Shown: piece by piece, positions 1-6,744 of the stretch
Layout: the number at the start of each line of letters is the position of its first letter
How positions within the stretch are numbered: the first letter of the stretch is position 1
Assembly: GCA_964469165.1 (NCBI GenBank)
Contig: CAYXXZ010000039.1
Span: 1-26,527, forward strand
Origin: CAYXXZ01 sp964469165
GTDB lineage: Bacteria; Pseudomonadota; Gammaproteobacteria; Pseudomonadales; Porticoccaceae
DNA: 26,527 nucleotides
Reading direction: 5' to 3'
The notes under the pieces: generated by a model
Database searches by the model: none
Seen by the model: only the letters and a program-made list of their open reading frames with translations
Told to the model about the DNA's origin: nothing
Program-made: the position numbers and the translations under genes

Positions 1-547
1 CGCCGCGCAGCACACTGACCACGCCCGACCACACCGCCACCAGGCGGCGGCGCCCATAGCGCTGTTTCCAGGCTTCACGATCCTGAAGCACCTGCGGATA
101 CAAACCCAGGCTCGCGTTGACGAGAAATACCCTGTTGTTGAGCAATCCAACCTGCACAGGCCGCGGCTCGGCCAGCAGCAGGTCGCGAATGGCGTCCTCG
201 ATATTTTCGGGAATATCGTGCGTGCGGCCAAAATAATTGAATGTCCCCGTGGGCAGCAGCCCTACGGGGCAGCCCTGCGCCAAGGCAACATCGGCTACCG
301 CATTGAGCGTGCCGTCGCCGCCCAGCACCACCACCGCGCCATCGCATGACAGCGCCCGGGCAACCGCGTCCCTGGCCACCCCTGTCAGCGTCGATGCGCT
401 CTCGACCAGACAGAGATGGTGGTTGCGCCCCGCACCCTCCATCATTTGCTCCAGCGTCTCTCTGACCGCCGTCTTGTCGGCATGGCCGGAGCCCGCATTG
501 AGGATGAAGAACAGGGGATTGCCTATCTGATACCTGGGGTATTGCAT
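1..547 (-). CDS. Diacylglycerol/lipid kinase family protein (YegS/BmrU-like), C-terminus beyond window
   Basis: This is the N-terminal part (about 182 residues) of a lipid kinase of the diacylglycerol kinase catalytic-domain family, which phosphorylates diacylglycerol or a related lipid in the cytoplasm with ATP. Reading the minus strand from ATG at 547 gives NPLFFILNAGSG near the start, the nucleotide-binding GGDGTLNAVADVA block at about residue 75, and LLPTGTFNYFGR about 20 residues later; these match the GGDGT and LPxGTxNxFAR motifs of the family. An in-frame ATG at 589 would add 14 residues (MNHGLLAATRNENL); neither start has a strong ribosome binding site at good spacing. The gene is cut by the left window edge, so length and C-terminal domain cannot be judged. 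It points away from all other genes nearby and is probably unrelated to the polyene operon. Family call is firm; the substrate is unknown. Confidence 0.85.
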   Translation of the reverse strand, partial: MQYPRYQIGNPLFFILNAGSGHADKTAVRETLEQMMEGAGRNHHLCLVESASTLTGVARDAVARALSCDGAVVVLGGDGTLNAVADVALAQGCPVGLLPTGTFNYFGRTHDIPENIEDAIRDLLLAEPRPVQVGLLNNRVFLVNASLGLYPQVLQDREAWKQRYGRRRLVAVWSGVVSVLRG

Positions 548-703
548 AAGGTTTTCATTCCGCGTTGCAGCGAGCAAGCCGTGGTTCATGGCCCTTGTTG
601 TTCGCCAAGGGTGTCAATTCCTGAGACCCGCGATACAGACAGCGGTTTCCAGAAGTCCGGCAATAAAATTGCGAGAGCGGCTGATGGCTGCCCGAGGGCA
701 AAA

Positions 704-733
704 TCCGCCCACCGCGCCCCGGTGGTGGGCGGA
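704..733. repeat. Perfect 10-bp inverted repeat (orphan hairpin)
   Basis: TCCGCCCACC (704-713) and its exact reverse complement GGTGGGCGGA (724-733) flank a 10-base loop, giving a very GC-rich stem. On the minus strand the stem is followed by TTTT (plus-strand AAAA at 700-703), which resembles a short intrinsic terminator, but no minus-strand gene is recognised upstream of it. It could be the end of a small RNA or a structural element. Confidence 0.5.
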
Positions 734-865
734 GGGGTAGGAAATCGGGGAAACGGTGCACCAAATGACGTGCACTGGTGCTCAAACAACTCGGTTGTTG
801 CTCAATATTTCAGCAGAAACCGAGAGCTGTGTGAGATGCGCTATTTGTTCAGCGCTTCCTTAAAA

Positions 866-910
866 TACCCTTGCATCAAGTACCCTTACATCAAGAACCC
901 TTACACTCGA
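866..910. repeat. Three tandem 15-bp units upstream of the lipoprotein genes
   Basis: The units are TACCCTTGCATCAAG (866-880), TACCCTTACATCAAG (881-895) and the more divergent AACCCTTACACTCGA (896-910). The first two differ at one base. They end about 115 bases upstream of the first lipoprotein start and just upstream of the candidate promoter, a normal place for iterated activator sites; 15 bp is about one and a half helical turns. They could equally be a simple local duplication. Confidence 0.55.
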
Positions 911-922
911 CAAGAGAATACG

Positions 923-950
923 TTTACGGCATAGTTGCCGTGCTTTGTAT
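923..950 (+). promoter_or_regulatory. Weak sigma70-like promoter candidate for the lipoprotein genes
   Basis: TTTACG (923-928) and TTGTAT (945-950) are separated by 16 bases in an AT-rich stretch ahead of the gene starting at 1026. The match to TTGACA/TATAAT is moderate and other registers are possible. It sits directly downstream of the 15-bp repeats. Confidence 0.3.
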
Positions 951-1025
951 ACCATTAAATGAGTAACAGGGAGGTCAAGACACCGAGGGCTCCCCGCGCT
1001 TCATACCCTGAAAGAGACGGACATA

Positions 1026-1457
1026 ATGATAAAGGTGCTGCGCAATTTCATCCTCTGTTTGCTGACTGTTCTAATCACGGGATGTGCCTCTTCCCTCACC
1101 GCCGACAAAGACCCATCGATCCAGTTATCGACATACAATATTTTCTACGTGGTACGCCAACCCAGGGATGAACGGGGTATCGAAAAACTCATTGCCGCCG
1201 AATTGACTGCTTTGGGTAAAACTGCCTTCTCAGGCGAGGCAGCCGCGGACCCGGAAGCATATGATGTGGTGGTCACCTATATCGACAAATGGTCGTGGGA
1301 CATCACTACCTACATGCTCGAACTCAAGGTGGAACTGCGAGACCCCCGCACAAATTATGTCATCGCCAGCGGCCACTCCCACCGCACGTCCCTCAAAAGG
1401 AAGTCGCCGGAAGGCATGGTCAAGGAAGTTCTCAACCAGATTTTTTCCAAACAATAG
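1026..1457 (+). CDS. Small lipoprotein of unknown function
   Basis: The 143-residue product begins with a positively charged MIKVLRN, a hydrophobic stretch and a lipobox LITGC with Cys at about residue 20, so it should be lipidated and anchored in the cell envelope. The residue after Cys is Ala, which does not suggest inner-membrane retention, so outer-membrane sorting is likely. The mature part is short and mixed alpha/beta in appearance, with a YDVVVTYIDKWSWD segment followed by alternating hydrophobic strands and a C-terminal KSPEGMVKEVLNQIF helix. I do not recognise a named family; it resembles the many DUF4136-like small envelope lipoproteins in layout only. The ATG is preceded by GAGACGG at suitable spacing. 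The next gene starts 17 bases downstream, so it is probably co-transcribed with the second lipoprotein and the repeat protein. Confidence 0.75.
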   Translation: MIKVLRNFILCLLTVLITGCASSLTADKDPSIQLSTYNIFYVVRQPRDERGIEKLIAAELTALGKTAFSGEAAADPEAYDVVVTYIDKWSWDITTYMLELKVELRDPRTNYVIASGHSHRTSLKRKSPEGMVKEVLNQIFSKQ

Positions 1458-1474
1458 AACAGGGAGTCTGCCCC

Positions 1475-2104
1475 ATGAAATACCTCCAATCCTCTCTCGC
1501 AGTGTTGCTGCTCGCCATCACCACAGGTTGCGCCGTTGGCAACAAATACGACTACAGCAGTGTTTCCGTATCCCTGCCATTGCAGGGCTCCGGAGAGTTG
1601 GGAGTGGCTGTGGTGGAAAACCGCGCCTACGTCGTCAGCGGTGATAAAGCACCAGACTTCATAGGTATTCAGCGGGGCGGTTTCGGCAATCCATTCAACG
1701 TCACCACAAAAAGCGGCAAGCCCCTGACCGAGGATATGGCAGCCAGTCTCGGGGCGGCCCTGGAACGAAGCGGCTTCAAGGTGTCCGCGCTGGATGTCCG
1801 GTCACCGGACGCATCCGTGATTGCCGCCGCGGCAACCCGTCAAGGGCAGCAACGCAATGTGATCCTCAAAGTCAACGAGTGGAAAACCGACGTGATGATG
1901 CGCATCCGCCTGATCTATGACCTCGACCTTCAGATTACCGATGGGGCGGGCCGCACGATCGCCAGCAACAGGCTGCAGGGAGACGAGGTTATTGGCGGTG
2001 GCGGATTCGAAGGCCAGAACGCCGGCTCGGCATCGTCCTCTTTCGAGGCCAAGATTGGCCGTCTTTTCAATAAGCCAGAGATTTTTGCCGCACTGGGGGA
2101 GTAA
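1475..2104 (+). CDS. Second small lipoprotein of unknown function
   Basis: The 209-residue product starts MKYLQSSLAVLLLAITTGC, a typical signal peptide with lipobox TTGC. ATG 1475 is preceded by AGGGAG at good spacing; the same frame stays open upstream to 1289, but that part overlaps the preceding gene and is not signal-peptide-like, so 1475 is preferred. The mature protein has a DMAASLGAALERSGFKVSAL segment (a helix followed by a strand) and a later NVILKVNEWKTDVMMRIRLIYDLDLQI region, an arrangement reminiscent of YajG-like or flagellar-accessory lipoproteins. That comparison is an impression from layout, not a demonstrated homology. It ends three bases before the GTG of the next gene, which indicates one transcript. 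The function is unknown; an envelope role is the only inference supported. Confidence 0.75.
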   Translation: MKYLQSSLAVLLLAITTGCAVGNKYDYSSVSVSLPLQGSGELGVAVVENRAYVVSGDKAPDFIGIQRGGFGNPFNVTTKSGKPLTEDMAASLGAALERSGFKVSALDVRSPDASVIAAAATRQGQQRNVILKVNEWKTDVMMRIRLIYDLDLQITDGAGRTIASNRLQGDEVIGGGGFEGQNAGSASSSFEAKIGRLFNKPEIFAALGE

Positions 2105-2107
2105 TCC

Positions 2108-2929
2108 GTGTCACACCTTTTTTTGACACTGTTCGAGCGCCGCCCGCACAGATTATCAGGGAGAAAACGCGCCGCAGAAAAGATCGGCGTTCATTTCACC
2201 GCCATGGCCCTGTCCATCCTCGCATTCACCGCCAGCGCCTCGGTTGACAAGGCGGAAACCCAGCGGCTTCTGGAGGTTTATCGCGGCAACGACAAACTGG
2301 CGCAGAAAAAGGACGCCGAGCGGCTCACCTACTGGGCAGTGGAAGAGCAGGAAATCTACGCCCGCATCAACACCCTGTTGCTGGAACAATACACGCTGGA
2401 CACCAAAGGGCGGGAGCACGTGGACTATCTGGCCTGGCTCGCAAAGGGGCTAGCCGCTTCCGGCGACGAGCAGTACCGGGGCACGCTGCAAGAAGTGGCG
2501 AGTGGAGCAAAACAAGGCAAGCTGCGTAAGTACGCCAGCATTGCCGTGGAGAGCCTCGATACCCACAAGCGCTGGAACGCGCTCATAAACAAGCCGATAC
2601 CCCCTGGTCTTGATCTCCCGGGTTTTCAGCAGCGCAATTATTACAACATGCTTATCGCCCCCGACATGGAGCTCGTCCGCATCGGCGCAAAGCGCATCAG
2701 CTTCGAGGCCATCAGCAGCCCGGTTTTGGCGGCGACATTGAGCGACCGCATCCTGGCACTCCATGAAAGTGCCGATGACCCGCTGGACGTGGATACCCTG
2801 GCCTGGCTGCTGAAAGCACTGGCCACCTGCGGCGGTGCCGAGTACAGAGACACTTTCACCGCCGTCGCGGACGGGAGCGGCAAGGGAAAGATACGCAAGT
2901 ACGCAAAAAAATACGCCGCGAACCTGTAA
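2108..2929 (+). CDS. Envelope-associated protein with two internal repeats, unknown function
   Basis: The 273-residue product contains an internal duplication: about residues 105-150 (starting YLAWLAKGLAASGDEQYRG) and about 228-273 (starting LAWLLKALATCGGAEYRD) share AWL-K-LA--G--EYR-T---VA-G---GK-RKYA and both end in a basic helix. The repeats look helical, somewhat like short solenoid units. GTG at 2108 lies 3 bases after the previous stop and has GGGGGAG upstream at good spacing, so I use it. ATG at 2204 would begin MALSILAFTASAS, a short signal-peptide-like core; with the GTG start this core is preceded by a long arginine/lysine-rich N-region. Export is therefore likely but the exact N-terminus is uncertain. 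The gene ends two bases from the convergent phosphopantetheinyl transferase gene. I recognise no named family. Confidence 0.7.
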   Translation: MSHLFLTLFERRPHRLSGRKRAAEKIGVHFTAMALSILAFTASASVDKAETQRLLEVYRGNDKLAQKKDAERLTYWAVEEQEIYARINTLLLEQYTLDTKGREHVDYLAWLAKGLAASGDEQYRGTLQEVASGAKQGKLRKYASIAVESLDTHKRWNALINKPIPPGLDLPGFQQRNYYNMLIAPDMELVRIGAKRISFEAISSPVLAATLSDRILALHESADDPLDVDTLAWLLKALATCGGAEYRDTFTAVADGSGKGKIRKYAKKYAANL

Positions 2930-2931
2930 TT

Positions 2932-3570
2932 TCAGCCGAATATCACACCGGGCCCGGCAAGCAGCAGCTCCGGTTGCCTGCCATCCGTGCAGCAAGTGGT
3001 AACCATGAAATCACCCACCCTGCGGGTATGCAGCGAAAGAAAGCCCGCGTGTTCACCCCGCACGTCTTCCGCCAAGCCGCCGAGGGTTATTCCCTGTCCA
3101 TGCGCCTTGGCGAGCGCCTCCTTGCGGGTCCACAGCCGGTAGAACTCCTCGCATCTTGCTTCCACCGGCAAGTCATTCAGGGATGATACTTCGCGCTGGT
3201 GGAAATAGGCCGCGGCGAGGGTGTCAAAATCCCGCTGTCGCAGCACCTCGATATCCAGGCCAAACGGAAGAGCTTCGTCAAACCCCACGATGACGCCGTC
3301 CCCGCTATGGGCAATGCTGCAACACAGGTCTGTTCCCTCGATGCGGGGTGCGCCGGTCTCAGCCACGACCACCACCGGATCGAAACCAAGCCGCTCCTTG
3401 ATCAACCCGCTCAAAAGGTATCTGCCGGCGATGAACTGGCGGCGGCGCCGAACTGAACCAATCCGGCCAGCCCTGGCTCTATCGGAACCGGAAAGACCCT
3501 GAAGCCAAGTATCCAGCTTCCCGGGAGCAAGAGTATTTATGTCCAGGAGCAGCAGTGCCACCGCCGTCAT
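2932..3570 (-). CDS. 4'-phosphopantetheinyl transferase, Sfp type
   Basis: The 212-residue protein transfers the phosphopantetheine arm of coenzyme A to the conserved serine of carrier proteins in the cytoplasm. It carries the family signatures in order: RRRRQFIAGRYLL near residue 40, CCSIAHSGD in the middle, FGLDIEVL with the acidic metal-binding pair, and FYRLWTRKEALAKAHGQGI, the WxxKEA(xxK) motif. Its length fits the Sfp/AcpT class. Start ATG overlaps the stop of the upstream small secreted-protein gene by 4 bases, so the two are translationally coupled. Two carrier proteins are encoded just across the divergent promoter region, and APE clusters commonly include such an enzyme, so the natural inference is that it activates those two proteins. 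Direct proof of partner choice is not in the sequence. Confidence 0.93.
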   Translation of the reverse strand: MTAVALLLLDINTLAPGKLDTWLQGLSGSDRARAGRIGSVRRRRQFIAGRYLLSGLIKERLGFDPVVVVAETGAPRIEGTDLCCSIAHSGDGVIVGFDEALPFGLDIEVLRQRDFDTLAAAYFHQREVSSLNDLPVEARCEEFYRLWTRKEALAKAHGQGITLGGLAEDVRGEHAGFLSLHTRRVGDFMVTTCCTDGRQPELLLAGPGVIFG

Positions 3571-4016
3571 AGAGTGCTACTGTGTAACCTGACCACCTCT
3601 CCTTTCAGCGCGACGCCCGCCACCACCGCGCCCGCGTGGCATTCGTACTCGGTGTCGCTGGAGAATGTCTTTTTCTTGTAATAACTGCGGATGTTCACCA
3701 CCGCGTTGCCGCCCTCCGCCGCCGCGCGCTTCTGCAGGCTGAGCAGCGCGGACAACAGCACCCAGCGGCATGCCTCCTGGTCGGACTTTCCCACGGAGTT
3801 GGTTTTTCTGTTGGAAACGAACTCCCCCAACCGCTTCTCGGGTTGAGGATGAGGTGCGTCGCCAAAATAGAGACGAATATCCGGATCGAGTTTTTCCTTG
3901 AAGTCCGCGGACGACAGCGCCTCGGAAAGGGGCAACAGATGGCGGGTATCGCGCGCCTGGCCAGGCATGCTCAACAATATCGAGAAGGTAAAAGCGAGAA
4001 AAACGGGGTAGCGCAT
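3567..4016 (-). CDS. Small secreted protein of the kind often mislabelled 'excinuclease'
   Basis: The 149-residue product starts MRYPVFLAFTFSILLSMPGQA, a clear Sec signal peptide, so it acts in the periplasm. AAGGAG lies 6 bases before the ATG. The C-terminal half reads EGGNAVVNIRSYYKKKTFSSDTEYECHAGAVVAGVALKGEVV in two consecutive pieces: a GGNAVVNI strand motif, a paired Cys (one in QEACRW, one in EYECHAG) and a final ALKGEVV strand. Short periplasmic proteins with this pattern are frequently annotated as excinuclease subunits in databases; there is no DNA-repair signature here. The layout is RcsF/YbjQ-like (small alpha/beta with possible disulfide), which is only a resemblance. It overlaps the phosphopantetheinyl transferase by 4 bases and is divergent from the polyene operon, suggesting a linked but unknown envelope role. 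Confidence 0.75.
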   Translation of the reverse strand: MRYPVFLAFTFSILLSMPGQARDTRHLLPLSEALSSADFKEKLDPDIRLYFGDAPHPQPEKRLGEFVSNRKTNSVGKSDQEACRWVLLSALLSLQKRAAAEGGNAVVNIRSYYKKKTFSSDTEYECHAGAVVAGVALKGEVVRLHSSTL

Positions 4017-4077
4017 CGGACACTCCTTGTGGGCCGCCTGTCGCGCCGTGACATTCCCAGGGGCCGTCCTGCAGCGC

Positions 4078-4105
4078 TTGTCAGCACGGGGTGATCTGCT
4101 AGAAT
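4078..4105 (+). promoter_or_regulatory. Sigma70-like promoter of the aryl polyene operon
   Basis: TTGTCA (4078-4083) and TAGAAT (4100-4105) are separated by 16 bases, each differing from consensus at one or two positions. The expected start point, near 4112, gives a leader of about 80 bases before the ATG at 4192. No comparably good promoter is visible further along, because the operon's genes overlap or nearly touch. Confidence 0.65.
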
Positions 4106-4108
4106 GCC

Positions 4109-4123
4109 TTTGATTTAATCAAA
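4109..4123. promoter_or_regulatory. Palindromic operator candidate at the operon start point
   Basis: TTTGATTTAATCAAA is a perfect 6+6 inverted repeat around a 3-base centre. It begins 4 bases after the -10 box and covers the predicted transcription start, which is the position of a repressor site. The arms are AT-rich as for several MarR/TetR/LacI-type dimeric regulators, but no regulator gene is in the window to pair it with. It could also affect the divergent gene pair starting at 4016. Confidence 0.45.
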
Positions 4124-4191
4124 CGCGGTTTGCATTGTCCAGCCGCGCATTTTCCAGATTACGTTCAAATACAACAGGGTGCGGGCCTGGG

Positions 4192-4899
4192 ATGGCTGTA
4201 GAATTTGCAATTTCCAACTGGTCTGGCTGGACGTCGCTCCCCGCTCATCAGTCGATGCCAGGCGGACCGCTGCAGGTCAGCGACGCTCCCGACGCCTCCG
4301 CGCTTCCCTCCATGCTGCGCCGTCGCCTGAACACCCTGGGGCGCGCTGCCGCCGCTGAAATCCTACGCATGAATGAGCACCATGCCAACCTGCCCATCGT
4401 TTACGGATCGCGGCACGGAGACATCGAGCGCACCCTCAATGTGCTCTCCGAGATGGCCCGCGGCGAGCCGGTGTCGCCGATGCACTTCAGTCTTTCGGTC
4501 CACAACGCCATCACCGGCATCCTGTCCATCCACAGCGGCACCACCGCTGGCATCTCAAGTATCGCCGCTCTGGAGGAATGCCTGGTCCCCGTACTGCTGG
4601 AAGCGGTCGGCCTGCTGCACGAAGGCCATGAGCGCGTGATCTGCGTCATTGCTGACGTACCCGTTCCGCTCATCTACCGGCGCGATTGCCCCTGGCCCGC
4701 AACGCCCTTTGCCGCCGGCTTCACCGTCAGCGCCGATGGAGGGCTTCAGGCCATGCTGACCCAGGACAGCTCTCCCATCATGCCGCAGGGCAGTGAAGAT
4801 ATTCCCGAAGCACTGCAATTCATCGAGTTTCTCGCTTCCGGCGCACGGCTTTTCCATAGTGCTCACAACGGCGGGCACTGGATCATCGCAAAACGCTGA
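4192..4899 (+). CDS. apeC: Beta-ketoacyl synthase N-terminal-like protein (chain length factor, ApeC-like)
   Basis: The 235-residue protein resembles only the N-terminal half of a ketosynthase. It has the IERTLNVLSEMARGEPVSP and FSLSVHNAITGILSI segments and a PVLLEAVGLLHEG helix typical of the APE chain-length-factor family, and lacks an SACxS active-site cysteine. In characterised APE systems such a protein (ApeC) pairs with the catalytic ketosynthase ApeO and is thought to shape chain length. The frame is open from a TTG at 4135, but ATG 4192 gives the family-typical start MAVEFAISNWSGW; ribosome binding is weak for both. It is the first gene after the promoter and is followed two bases after its stop by the acyltransferase. 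Cytoplasmic. Confidence 0.88.
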   Translation: MAVEFAISNWSGWTSLPAHQSMPGGPLQVSDAPDASALPSMLRRRLNTLGRAAAAEILRMNEHHANLPIVYGSRHGDIERTLNVLSEMARGEPVSPMHFSLSVHNAITGILSIHSGTTAGISSIAALEECLVPVLLEAVGLLHEGHERVICVIADVPVPLIYRRDCPWPATPFAAGFTVSADGGLQAMLTQDSSPIMPQGSEDIPEALQFIEFLASGARLFHSAHNGGHWIIAKR

Positions 4900-4901
4900 C
4901 C

Positions 4902-5690
4902 ATGAACGCCTGGAACCGGCTCAACTATTTTTGGCGCCTGTCCGCCACTGGCTTTTGCTTCACAATGTTTGGCTTGGGCGGCGTGCTGGTACCAGCGCTG
5001 GCCACACCGCTGCTCTACCTGCTCCCCGGCAGCGCCGCTGTCCGGCAGCGCCGGGCGCGACGCCTGGCGCATTGGCTTTTCCTCGGGTTCGCCCACCTCA
5101 TGCGATGCCTTGGCGTGCTGCGCTGGCGCACGGAGGGCCTGGAAAAACTCCACCGCAACGGCCTGCTGGTGCTGGCAAACCACCCCACCCTGATCGACGT
5201 GGTGTTCCTGGTGGCATTCATCCCCAATGCCAATTGTGTCGTGAAAAGCCGCCTGCTGATAAATCCGGCGATGCGCGGCTTCATTTCGCTGGCCGGCTAC
5301 ATCACGAACGACAGTGGCAACAGCCTGCTGAACCAGTCTGCCCGCTCTCTCGAAAATGGCGACGTCCTGGTGATTTTCCCCGAGGGCACCCGCAGCGATG
5401 AGGGTGCTCCCATGCATTTCCAGCGGGGCGCCGCCAATATCGCCGTACGTTGCGAGGTACCGGTGACACCCGTCATCATCCACTGCGATCCCCCCACATT
5501 GAGCAAAGGGCACAAGTGGTATCATATCCCCGAGCGGCGGTTTGTGATTTCCTTTTCAGTCGGTGACGACATCGACGTAATACCTTTTCTGGACTGCCCC
5601 GCGACACTGGGATCGCGGCGTCTGACACGGCATCTGGAACAGTTTTTCACCAAGGAACGCTATCTTCATGGGCAATGCAGCACTGTATAA
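4902..5690 (+). CDS. apeD: PlsC-like 1-acylglycerol-3-phosphate acyltransferase family protein
   Basis: The 262-residue product belongs to the lysophosphatidate acyltransferase (LPLAT/PlsC) family: catalytic HxxxxD as NHPTLID (His94, Asp99) and the substrate-binding FPEGTRS block near residue 159. A hydrophobic N-terminal segment (about residues 16-42) probably anchors it to the inner face of the cytoplasmic membrane. In APE clusters this enzyme is thought to load an acyl chain, possibly the polyene itself, onto a glycerol-type lipid acceptor; the exact acceptor is not evident from sequence. The gene starts two bases after apeC and its last 23 bases overlap the first carrier-protein gene, so translation is coupled. 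Family certain, acceptor inferred. Confidence 0.9.
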   Translation: MNAWNRLNYFWRLSATGFCFTMFGLGGVLVPALATPLLYLLPGSAAVRQRRARRLAHWLFLGFAHLMRCLGVLRWRTEGLEKLHRNGLLVLANHPTLIDVVFLVAFIPNANCVVKSRLLINPAMRGFISLAGYITNDSGNSLLNQSARSLENGDVLVIFPEGTRSDEGAPMHFQRGAANIAVRCEVPVTPVIIHCDPPTLSKGHKWYHIPERRFVISFSVGDDIDVIPFLDCPATLGSRRLTRHLEQFFTKERYLHGQCSTV

Positions 5691-5949
5691 AGAACTCAAA
5701 ATCCTGATCATCGAAACTCTGGAGCTGGAAGACGTCGGGCCCGAGGACATCGACGATGCCACGCCCCTGTTCAACGACGGGCTTGGCCTGGACTCCATAG
5801 ACGCCCTGGAAATCGGCGTTGCGCTGCAAAAACGCTATGGCATCAGACTCGACCCCGAATCCACCGACGTCAAACGGCATTTTTCCAGCATCGCCGACCT
5901 GGCGAATCTGGTGGCGGGCTGGAACCAGGGCGGAGGCGCACAGGCATGA
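5668..5949 (+). CDS. apeE: Acyl carrier protein 1 (ApeE-like)
   Basis: This 93-residue acidic protein is an acyl carrier protein. The phosphopantetheine attachment serine is Ser43 in GLGLDSIDALEIG, and the flanking helices (LYKELKILIIETLELE before, FSSIADLANLV after) follow the four-helix fold. It overlaps the acyltransferase gene by 23 bases and the second carrier protein by 4 bases. A glycine-rich tail (NQGGGAQA) follows helix IV. In APE systems two carrier proteins divide labour between priming and extension; which does which here cannot be read from sequence. It should be activated by the divergently encoded Sfp-type transferase. Confidence 0.93.
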   Translation: MGNAALYKELKILIIETLELEDVGPEDIDDATPLFNDGLGLDSIDALEIGVALQKRYGIRLDPESTDVKRHFSSIADLANLVAGWNQGGGAQA

Positions 5950-6197
5950 AATCCCGCCAGGACATTTACCGGCACGTGGTTGACCTGATGAGCGATATGT
6001 TCGAGCTCGATCCGGGTGATCTCAGGGAAGACGCCCACCTCTATGACGACCTCGATATCGACAGCATCGATGCAGTGGACCTGATCGTGGAACTCAAGAA
6101 CTATACCGGTCGCAAGATCGCGCCCGAAGATTTCAAGAACGTCCGCACTGTTGGCGATATCGTCACCGCGGTGGAAGACCTTCTCACCGATGGCTGA
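5946..6197 (+). CDS. apeF: Acyl carrier protein 2 (ApeF-like)
   Basis: The 83-residue product is a second acyl carrier protein, with Ser40 in DLDIDSIDAVDLI as the attachment site. It is clearly different from the first one outside the DSIDA core (helix III reads KIAPEDFKNVRTVGDIV), so it is not a recent tandem duplicate. Start and stop overlap its neighbours by 4 and 8 bases, as elsewhere in the operon. The acidic helix II region is the usual docking face for ketosynthases. The pair of carriers directly before the ligase gene is the arrangement known from characterised aryl polyene clusters. Confidence 0.93.
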   Translation: MKSRQDIYRHVVDLMSDMFELDPGDLREDAHLYDDLDIDSIDAVDLIVELKNYTGRKIAPEDFKNVRTVGDIVTAVEDLLTDG

Positions 6198-6744
6198 AGG
6201 CGCAACCAGCCGGCTCGCGGGCAGCGTTCTGTTCCTGCTCTACCCTCTGGCCGTGTTCACCGGCCTGCGCTACCTGGACCCCCGTTGGCTGGCGGCGCTG
6301 CTGATGGCCGTCGCCGCTTGCCGCCTGCTCGTGGCGCGCCCGGGTACGGAGCCGATGTACATGGTACTGGCGGCAGCCGGCGCCTGCATCATCACCCTGG
6401 TTTTTGACTCATCCCATGGTCTGCTGTTGTATCCGGTCATGGTGAACGGCCTGCTGCTGTTGATCTTTGCCGCAAGCCTGGCCCGCCCGCCCTCTGCCAT
6501 CGAAGTACTGGCACGCGTGCGAGAGCCGGACCTTCCCCCGGAAGCGATCCGCTATACCCGCAGGGTGACCCAGGTGTGGGCCGTGTTTTTTGCATTCAAC
6601 GGGGCCGTCGCTCTCGCCACCGTGTTCCTCGACCCGCACTGGTGGGCGCTGTACAACGGCCTGATCGCCTACCTGCTGATGGCTATACTGATGGGCGGCG
6701 AATGGCTGGTACGCCGCCGTGTGCGTGTCCCCGCCCATGGTTGA
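6190..6744 (+). CDS. apeG: Polytopic membrane protein (COG4648-like, ApeG position)
   Basis: The 184-residue protein is an inner-membrane protein with roughly five or six hydrophobic segments (GSVLFLLYPLAVFTGL, ALLMAVAACRLLVA, YMVLAAAGACIITLVF, LLLYPVMVNGLLLLIFAA, then VWAVFFAFNGAVALATVF and LIAYLLMAILMGGEW), ending in a basic RRRVRVP tail that should be cytoplasmic. Proteins of this type are constant members of APE clusters and are often described as COG4648 predicted membrane proteins; their molecular role is not known. The frame is open from 6151, but ATG 6190 overlaps the carrier-protein stop by 8 bases and gives a sensible start MAEGATSRL. It overlaps the ligase gene by 8 bases. Confidence 0.82.
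   Translation: MAEGATSRLAGSVLFLLYPLAVFTGLRYLDPRWLAALLMAVAACRLLVARPGTEPMYMVLAAAGACIITLVFDSSHGLLLYPVMVNGLLLLIFAASLARPPSAIEVLARVREPDLPPEAIRYTRRVTQVWAVFFAFNGAVALATVFLDPHWWALYNGLIAYLLMAILMGGEWLVRRRVRVPAHG

Larger units (their letters stand above)
548..1025. other. Gene-poor intergenic region between divergent genes
   Basis: No convincing coding sequence is seen here. Open frames on both strands lack recognisable protein character or good ribosome binding sites. The stretch separates the minus-strand lipid kinase from the plus-strand lipoprotein genes, so it should hold promoters for both. It becomes visibly AT-richer towards 830-960. It contains one perfect 10-bp inverted repeat, a three-unit 15-bp tandem repeat and a weak promoter candidate, listed separately. 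Confidence 0.6.

Noticed and set aside
866..910. Possible CRISPR array
   Set aside because: Units of 15 bases are directly adjacent with no spacers.
416..934. 172-codon plus-strand open frame
   Set aside because: It runs antisense across the lipid kinase start and the intergenic gap, has no recognisable domain and no good ribosome binding site.
1289..1474. Upstream extension of the second lipoprotein frame
   Set aside because: It overlaps the first lipoprotein gene, and only the ATG at 1475 gives a signal peptide and has AGGGAG before it.
3567..4016. Excinuclease function
   Set aside because: Signal peptide and small size; no ATPase or UvrA/UvrC motifs.
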